7,694 nucleotides of DNA from an uncultured Flavobacteriaceae bacterium (GTDB lineage: Bacteria; Bacteroidota; Bacteroidia; Flavobacteriales; Flavobacteriaceae): assembly GCA_938018045.1 (NCBI GenBank), contig CALIIP010000127.1, positions 1 to 7,694 of the forward strand, read 5' to 3'. Shown in pieces: positions 1 to 3,907 of this stretch. How positions within the stretch are numbered: position 1 is the stretch's first letter; the number at the start of each line of letters is the position of its first letter. Below the pieces are notes generated by a model. It was not told the origin of the DNA. It searched no databases and worked only from the letters and a program-made list of their open reading frames with translations. Made by a program: the position numbers and the translations under genes.

Positions 1-587
1 TATTTTCCAACAAACCGTTGCACAGTTTTTAAATGCCTTTCCTCTTTTTCAATTGCGTTTAGGTAAGTATCGAACATGTTTTGTACATCACCTTTTTCAC
101 CATATATTTGAGCAATTTGGAATGTGTAATTTGCATTCGGATTTTTATCCATTACAGTCTTATATGCTTGCATTGCATAATCTAAAAGATGATTATTCTG
201 AAAAGCTTTCCCGACAGAATATCCTGAAACACCTTTTTCATCAATCGATTTTAACGCTTTTTTATAATAAGTTTCTGCTTTTTCTTGCTGATGTTGTAAC
301 TGGTAATTATAGCCTAATTCAACAAAAAACTGAGTTTGTCGAGGTTGTTTTTTAATATGACTCGTTATTAATTCTTGCGCTGTATCAAAATTTTCTAGTT
401 GCTGATAACAATCAATTAAACGTGTTATATAGTTTGAGTTATTAGGATTTTCTTCATATAAAATCTTGTAAATACTTGCCGATTTTTCATATTCTCCTTT
501 TCTAAAATACTCAGACGCCATTTGTTGCTCTTGCGCTAGTAAAAACAATGAGTTGAACATTAAAAAAAGGATAATAATTTTTCGCAT
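1..587 (-). CDS. Exported tetratricopeptide-repeat (TPR) protein, 3' end outside the window
   Basis: The first 195 codons of a longer gene read without a stop from ATG at 587-585 to the left edge. Residues 1-18 form a signal peptide (MRKIIILFLMF, then a hydrophobic run ending LLA before Gln19), so the protein is probably periplasmic or surface-exposed. From about residue 22 on come helix-turn-helix units of TPR type, for example GEYEKSASIYKILYEENPN, ENFDTAQELI, QEKAETYYKKALK, LDYAMQAYKTVMDKNPN and GEKGDVQNMFDTYLNAIEKE, about five repeats. TPR arrays are protein-interaction scaffolds, and nothing visible identifies the partner. The start is supported by the signal peptide directly at the ATG and by a TAnnTTTG promoter box 18 nt upstream. 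The gene is divergent from the small gene at 725. The full length and any C-terminal domain cannot be seen. Confidence 0.88.
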   Translation of the reverse strand, partial: MRKIIILFLMFNSLFLLAQEQQMASEYFRKGEYEKSASIYKILYEENPNNSNYITRLIDCYQQLENFDTAQELITSHIKKQPRQTQFFVELGYNYQLQHQQEKAETYYKKALKSIDEKGVSGYSVGKAFQNNHLLDYAMQAYKTVMDKNPNANYTFQIAQIYGEKGDVQNMFDTYLNAIEKEERHLKTVQRFVGK

Positions 588-605
588 TTATGAGAACTTC
601 AGCCT

Positions 606-613
606 CAAAGATA
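606..613 (-). promoter_or_regulatory. -7 promoter box (TATCTTTG) of the TPR gene
   Basis: On the minus strand the sequence TATCTTTG matches the Bacteroidetes -7 consensus TAnnTTTG exactly. It ends 18 nt before the ATG of the TPR gene, giving a short leader of roughly 13-15 nt. No convincing TTG/TTTG -33 box lies 19-21 nt further upstream, so the assignment rests on the -7 box and its position. Confidence 0.5.
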
Positions 614-675
614 ACGAACAAACTGTTAAAGTTTTTATAAAATCAGTACTATTTTAAAATACGATTGTAACGTTT

Positions 676-690
676 TGGCACGAAACTTGT
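676..690 (+). promoter_or_regulatory. Candidate sigma-54 (RpoN) -24/-12 promoter of the small gene
   Basis: The sequence TGGCACG-AAAC-TTGT matches the sigma-54 consensus TGGCACG-N4-TTGC at every defined position except the last base of the -12 element (T instead of C). The invariant GG is at 677-678 and the -12 dinucleotide at 689-690, exactly 12 bases apart. With C/T690 at -12, transcription would start near 702, giving a leader of about 23 nt to the ATG at 725. No TAnnTTTG box of the primary sigma factor is present between here and the ATG. Short inverted repeats upstream (AAACT-N5-AGTTT at 620-634 and AAAAT-N7-ATTTT at 639-655) could be activator sites, but they are AT-rich and may be chance. 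Confidence 0.65.
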
Positions 691-724
691 CTTTAGTATA
701 TAAGAACAATTAAAACTAACCAAG

Positions 725-868
725 ATGAAAGAATTAATCAAAAAATACGAAACTGCTAAAAACAGTGCAAAGTTGTACATGAAAAAAGGTCAAATAAATG
801 CATATTTTGATGCATTACTTGAAATGAATAAGTACAAAAAAATGATGGTAGCAGTTGTTGCTAACTAA
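725..868 (+). CDS. Small basic protein of unknown function, 47 aa
   Basis: An open frame runs from ATG 725 to TAA 866-868 and encodes MKELIKKYETAKNSAKLYMK followed by KGQINAYFDALLEMNKYKKM and MVAVVAN. It is lysine-rich (10 Lys against 4 acidic residues) and looks like two amphipathic helices separated around KKGQ, with a short hydrophobic tail. There is no signal peptide and no cysteine, so it is probably cytoplasmic. No family was recognised. Support for a real gene is the coding-like composition through the whole frame, the sigma-54-type promoter at the right distance upstream, and otherwise unexplained space between two divergent or convergent genes. Its last 8 bases overlap the 3' end of serS tail to tail. 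There is no Shine-Dalgarno sequence, which is normal for flavobacteria. A regulatory RNA rather than a protein is the main alternative. Confidence 0.7.
   Translation: MKELIKKYETAKNSAKLYMKKGQINAYFDALLEMNKYKKMMVAVVAN
836..863 (-). terminator. Possible weak terminator of serS inside the small gene
   Basis: On the minus strand, starting at the serS stop codon itself, the sequence TAGCA-ACAAC-TGCTA (863 to 849) can form a 5-bp hairpin. It is followed after six bases by a run of seven T (842-836). The stem is short and the T-run is not directly adjacent, so this is a weak intrinsic terminator at best. It is the only terminator-like element near the convergent gene ends. Confidence 0.22.
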
Positions 869-2135
869 TTACATCAAAACCACAATAAGGCACTAATACT
901 TTCGGAATCTTAATTCCTTCAGGTGTTTGACAATTTTCAAGCAATCCTGCAAGAACACGTGGTAAGGCTAGAGAACTACCATTCAATGTATGTGCTAACT
1001 CACTTTTACCATTGCTATTTTTAAAACGCAGTTTTAATCTATTTGCTTGGAATGTTTCAAAATTAGAAACAGAACTTATTTCTAGCCAACGATCTTGAGC
1101 TGTTGAGAACAGTTCAAAATCAAACGTCAAAGCAGACGTAAATCCTAAGTCTCCTCCACACAATCTTAAAATTCTATAAGGCATTTCTAACTCTTGTAAA
1201 ATCCCTTTTACATGATCAACCATGCCATCTAAAGCAGCATATGATTTACTTGGATGTTCTAAACGAACGATTTCCACTTTATCAAATTGATGCAAACGAT
1301 TTAAACCTCTTACATGTGCTCCATAACTTCCTGCTTCTCTTCTAAAGCAAGGTGTATATGCAGTATTGCAAATAGGAAAATCTGTCTCTTTTAATAACAC
1401 ATCACGATAAATATTTGTAACAGGAACTTCAGCAGTAGGAATTAAATATAAGTTATCAACTTCACAATGATACATTTGCCCTTCTTTGTCTGGCAATTGA
1501 CCTGTCCCTTTTCCAGATGCTTCGTTTACCAAATGTGGAACTTGCATTTCTGTATATCCAGCAGCCGTATTTTTATCTAAAAAATAATTTATTAAGGCAC
1601 GCTGTAATCTTGCTCCTTTCCCTTTATATACAGGAAATCCAGCGCCAGTAATTTTATTACCAAGTTCGAAATCAATTATATCGTATTTTTTTGCTAATTC
1701 CCAATGAGGAAGAGCGCCTTCATGTAAAGTTGGAATTATACCTTCTTCAAAAATATTTTCGTTATCATCTTCGCTATTTCCTGCAGGAACTGAATCATGC
1801 GGAATATTCGGAATTTGATATAATAATTCTTCTAAATCAGTAGTTATTTGACTTAGTTTTTCAGTCAATTCTTTTGAAGACTCTTTTAACTGACTTGTTT
1901 TTTCTTTTAAAATATTTGCTTTTTGAGCTTCACCATTTTTATAAAGAATTCCAATTTCTTTAGATAGTTTATTAGATTCAGCTAACGTATTATCAAGTTC
2001 AGTTTGAGTTGTTTTACGATTTTCATCTGTTAAAACTACTTGATTGATTACAGTTTCTGCATTGGTAAAGTTTCTTTTTGCCAATCCTTTTAATACTGTT
2101 TCTTTATTTTCTCTAATAAATGCTACTTGTAACAT
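861..2135 (-). CDS. serS: Seryl-tRNA synthetase
   Basis: This 424-residue cytoplasmic class II aminoacyl-tRNA synthetase charges tRNA-Ser (and tRNA-Sec where present) with serine via seryl-adenylate. Residues about 38-105 form the lysine/glutamate-rich antiparallel coiled-coil arm that grips the long variable arm of tRNA-Ser. The catalytic core shows the serine-binding TAE (234-236), motif 2 (CFRREAGS at 263-270 through the loop to LHQFDKVE at 281-288), the EISSVSNFETFQANR region (352-366) and motif 3 (HTLNGSSLALPRVLAGLLEN at 382-401). Length and motif order are normal for a complete bacterial SerS. The motif variants (RREAGSYGAHVRG, SSVSNFETFQANR) fit a Bacteroidetes form. It lies 50 bp downstream of the lipoprotein gene and is probably part of the ribF transcript, with an extra -7-like box in that gap. 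Its 3' end overlaps the convergent small gene by 8 bases. Confidence 0.98.
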   Translation of the reverse strand: MLQVAFIRENKETVLKGLAKRNFTNAETVINQVVLTDENRKTTQTELDNTLAESNKLSKEIGILYKNGEAQKANILKEKTSQLKESSKELTEKLSQITTDLEELLYQIPNIPHDSVPAGNSEDDNENIFEEGIIPTLHEGALPHWELAKKYDIIDFELGNKITGAGFPVYKGKGARLQRALINYFLDKNTAAGYTEMQVPHLVNEASGKGTGQLPDKEGQMYHCEVDNLYLIPTAEVPVTNIYRDVLLKETDFPICNTAYTPCFRREAGSYGAHVRGLNRLHQFDKVEIVRLEHPSKSYAALDGMVDHVKGILQELEMPYRILRLCGGDLGFTSALTFDFELFSTAQDRWLEISSVSNFETFQANRLKLRFKNSNGKSELAHTLNGSSLALPRVLAGLLENCQTPEGIKIPKVLVPYCGFDVIS

Positions 2136-2163
2136 AATCTAAAATTGTGTTTTTTCGAAGTCA

Positions 2164-2171
2164 CAAATTTA
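2164..2171 (-). promoter_or_regulatory. -7 promoter box (TAAATTTG) upstream of serS
   Basis: On the minus strand TAAATTTG fits TAnnTTTG exactly and ends 28 nt before the serS ATG, in the 50-bp gap after the lipoprotein gene. No TTG-type -33 box is seen 19-21 nt upstream. In AT-rich DNA a single 8-base match can occur by chance, so this is a candidate internal promoter letting serS be expressed independently of ribF. Confidence 0.4.
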
Positions 2172-2185
2172 AGAAATAGATTTAC

Positions 2186-2710
2186 TTAATCGAGTGTAAA
2201 TGTTTCATTTATTGAAGTAATTACTTGAGGAACTTCATCCATTGTAAAGTCTAACTTAACATTGAAAGTGTTTTTCGCCATTTTTTTGAAGGATAAATTT
2301 CCTTTGGTAATGTGATAAAACCCTGCACTTCCCCTACAAAAACACATTCTATTAAAGAGTAACTTCACATTACTTAAACTTTTATCTTGAAGTATTAAAT
2401 CAGGTAATTCTTTATCAAATTCAGCATATATTTCTTCAACATAATGACCGTCTACATACTGTGGATCAACATTGCGTGTGTAAATAAATTTTAAAATAGT
2501 CTTCTCTCCTTTTTCAATAACCGTATATTTATTTCCAAATTCATCAGATTTTACTATAAGAGAACTATTTGGAATTAATTCAACAGAGCAAACTCCATCA
2601 TCAGGACAGTTAGTCGTTGCTTCAAATTTTTGTATTTCTGTAATTAATGATTGTTTTGACTTGCATCCTGCAAGTACTAAACAACAACAAATGTGTGCTA
2701 TAAATTTCAT
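2186..2710 (-). CDS. Putative lipoprotein of unknown function, 174 aa
   Basis: The protein starts MKFIAHICCCLVLAGCKSKQ. A hydrophobic stretch ends in the lipobox LAGC, with Cys16 as the lipidation site, so after signal peptidase II cleavage it should be a membrane-anchored lipoprotein. The mature part (about 158 residues) is soluble-looking and rich in beta-prone stretches. It has two cysteine pairs, C35/C41 (CPDDGVC) and C123/C125 (MCFCRGSAGFYH), which could form disulfides or bind a metal or prosthetic group. No family was recognised. The region around residues 121-138 (RMCFCRGSAGFYHITKGN) is the most motif-like part. It sits 20 bp after ribF and 50 bp before serS in the same direction, so it is probably co-transcribed, but neither neighbour suggests a role for it. 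Confidence 0.87.
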   Translation of the reverse strand: MKFIAHICCCLVLAGCKSKQSLITEIQKFEATTNCPDDGVCSVELIPNSSLIVKSDEFGNKYTVIEKGEKTILKFIYTRNVDPQYVDGHYVEEIYAEFDKELPDLILQDKSLSNVKLLFNRMCFCRGSAGFYHITKGNLSFKKMAKNTFNVKLDFTMDEVPQVITSINETFTLD

Positions 2711-2714
2711 AATT

Positions 2715-2744
2715 CAAATATACATAATTATTAAAAACTCTCAA
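2715..2744 (-). promoter_or_regulatory. Full -33/-7 promoter match directly ahead of the lipoprotein ATG
   Basis: On the minus strand TTG (2744-2742) is followed by exactly 19 bases and then TATATTTG (2722-2715). That is the Bacteroidetes -33/-7 arrangement and the only site in the window where both boxes fit. The -33 box lies in the last codons of ribF. The -7 box ends only 4 nt before the lipoprotein ATG, so the predicted transcription start would fall at or within one or two bases of the start codon. Confidence 0.45.
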
Positions 2745-3663
2745 CAATAATTTTCTTTGCAGTTTTTTTATCATTGAGTAATTGTATTTTTAAGTCGTTA
2801 ATAGAATCAAATTTCTGTTCGTCTCTCAAAAATTTCAACAACTCAACCTTAATAGTTTTTCCGTATAAATCATCATCTAAATCAAAGAAATTGACTTCAA
2901 TAGTTTGATGTTGTCCATTTATTGTTGGGCGATTTCCTATATTCATCATACCAAAGTACAAAACACCTTCAATAATTGATTTTACTATATAAACACCTGT
3001 TTTTGGAATCAACTTATAATCTTCTTTAATGTTGATGTTTGCTGTTGGAAATCCAATTTTTTCCCCAAGATTATTTCCTTTCACAACTTCTCCTGAGAGC
3101 GTAAAATTGTATCCTAAAAAATCATTTACCTTAGTGATTTTTCCTTCATTAAGCGCTTTTCTAATTTTTGTAGAACTTATAGAAATGTTATTTAGATTTT
3201 TGACAGAAATTTCTTCAACTTCAAATCCAAAAATTTGGCCATATTCTTTAAGTTGCTCAAAATTTCCTTCTCTGTTTTTTCCAAAACGATGATCATAGCC
3301 GATAATTAATTTTGATATATTGAGTTGATTCACCAAAATATTTCTTACAAATTCGAAAGCCGTTAAGCGAGAGAACTCTTCATTAAATGGATGAATAATT
3401 AACTCATCTAAGCCTAAATTTTTTAACAAATCAGATTTTTCTTCAATTGTATTTATCAATTTTAGATTACTATTTTTTTGTAACACCATTCTTGGATGTG
3501 GAAAAAAGGTAAGTAAAAGTGATATTTCTCCTTGTTTTTTTGATGAATTGAGGAGTTGTTTAATTACTTTTTGATGACCTAAATGTACACCATCAAAAGT
3601 ACCAATTGTAATAATTGTTTTTTTATTTGTTGAAAAATTTGAAAAATTGTGCGTAATTTTCAA
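2731..3663 (-). CDS. ribF: Bifunctional riboflavin kinase / FAD synthetase, TTG start
   Basis: This 310-residue cytoplasmic enzyme phosphorylates riboflavin to FMN and adenylylates FMN to FAD. The N-terminal nucleotidyltransferase half shows GTFDGVHLGHQ (21-31, containing the HxGH motif at 27-30), GYDHRFGKNREG (122-133) and SSTKIR (163-168). The C-terminal kinase half shows GNNLGEKIGFPTAN (196-209, the PTAN motif), GMMNIGNRPT (238-247) and IEVNFFD with the probable catalytic Glu256. Length and order are those of a complete prokaryotic RibF. The codon at the start is TTG (3663-3661), not ATG. An in-frame TAA lies seven codons upstream with no ATG between, and the next Met is at residue 59, after the catalytic HxGH. 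It is the first gene of the probable ribF-lipoprotein-serS unit. No FMN riboswitch is seen upstream, as the leader would be only about 25 nt. Confidence 0.96.
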   Translation of the reverse strand: MKITHNFSNFSTNKKTIITIGTFDGVHLGHQKVIKQLLNSSKKQGEISLLLTFFPHPRMVLQKNSNLKLINTIEEKSDLLKNLGLDELIIHPFNEEFSRLTAFEFVRNILVNQLNISKLIIGYDHRFGKNREGNFEQLKEYGQIFGFEVEEISVKNLNNISISSTKIRKALNEGKITKVNDFLGYNFTLSGEVVKGNNLGEKIGFPTANINIKEDYKLIPKTGVYIVKSIIEGVLYFGMMNIGNRPTINGQHQTIEVNFFDLDDDLYGKTIKVELLKFLRDEQKFDSINDLKIQLLNDKKTAKKIIVESF

Positions 3664-3690
3664 GATGTAATGTGAAAATGATTAATGACA

Positions 3691-3698
3691 CAAAATTA
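3691..3698 (-). promoter_or_regulatory. -7 promoter box (TAATTTTG) of ribF
   Basis: On the minus strand TAATTTTG fits TAnnTTTG exactly and ends 27 nt before the ribF TTG start. That is the same spacing as for serS and gives a leader of about 22-25 nt. The -33 position holds only a poor match (GTTTC near 3717-3721). This is the likely main promoter for the three-gene minus-strand unit. Confidence 0.5.
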
Positions 3699-3729
3699 AG
3701 GTTTTAATAAGTTAGAGAAACCTAAAAAA

Positions 3730-3754
3730 GTTTTTTTTTGATTTATAAAAAAAC
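3730..3754. repeat. AT-rich inverted repeat with a nine-base T run
   Basis: GTTTTTTT at 3730-3737 is complementary to AAAAAAAC at 3747-3754 around a 9-base loop, and the T-run is nine long (3731-3739). It lies between the divergent promoters of ribF and the receptor gene. The DNA here is strongly AT-rich, so it may be only a flexible or bent spacer. No gene is seen in 3664-3907. Confidence 0.35.
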
Positions 3755-3868
3755 CAATATGTAACTATGCTTGCGAATCTTTTTTATGAAAGACATTTAT
3801 TAAAGTTAAAAAAATCAAATTTTATTTAATTTTTAACACATAAAAATATGAATATTAGAAAAAAATTG

Positions 3869-3875
3869 TATTTTG
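3869..3875 (+). promoter_or_regulatory. Weak -7-like box (TATTTTG) before the receptor gene
   Basis: TATTTTG followed by C resembles TAnnTTTGC but is one base short, and no -33 box is found about 19-21 nt upstream. It ends 32 nt before the preferred ATG at 3908, the same spacing range as the other promoters here. Low confidence. Confidence 0.25.
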
Positions 3876-3907
3876 CGACGTTGATAACTAATTCAAAATA
3901 TATAATT

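Noticed and set aside
53..355. Plus-strand 100-codon open frame
   Set aside because: It lies wholly opposite the TPR gene, whose translation gives a signal peptide and regular TPR repeats; the plus frame looks like an antisense shadow.
3029..3292. Plus-strand 87-codon open frame
   Set aside because: It is antisense to well-conserved RibF motifs (PTAN, SSTKIR) and has no promoter or recognisable domain.
3664..3740. FMN riboswitch upstream of ribF
   Set aside because: The likely leader is only about 25 nt and the region has none of the conserved RFN stems.
3737..3773. TTTG ... TATGCTTG as the receptor promoter
   Set aside because: The -7 candidate has one mismatch and the spacing is 25 bases instead of about 19-21; it would also give a leader of over 120 nt.
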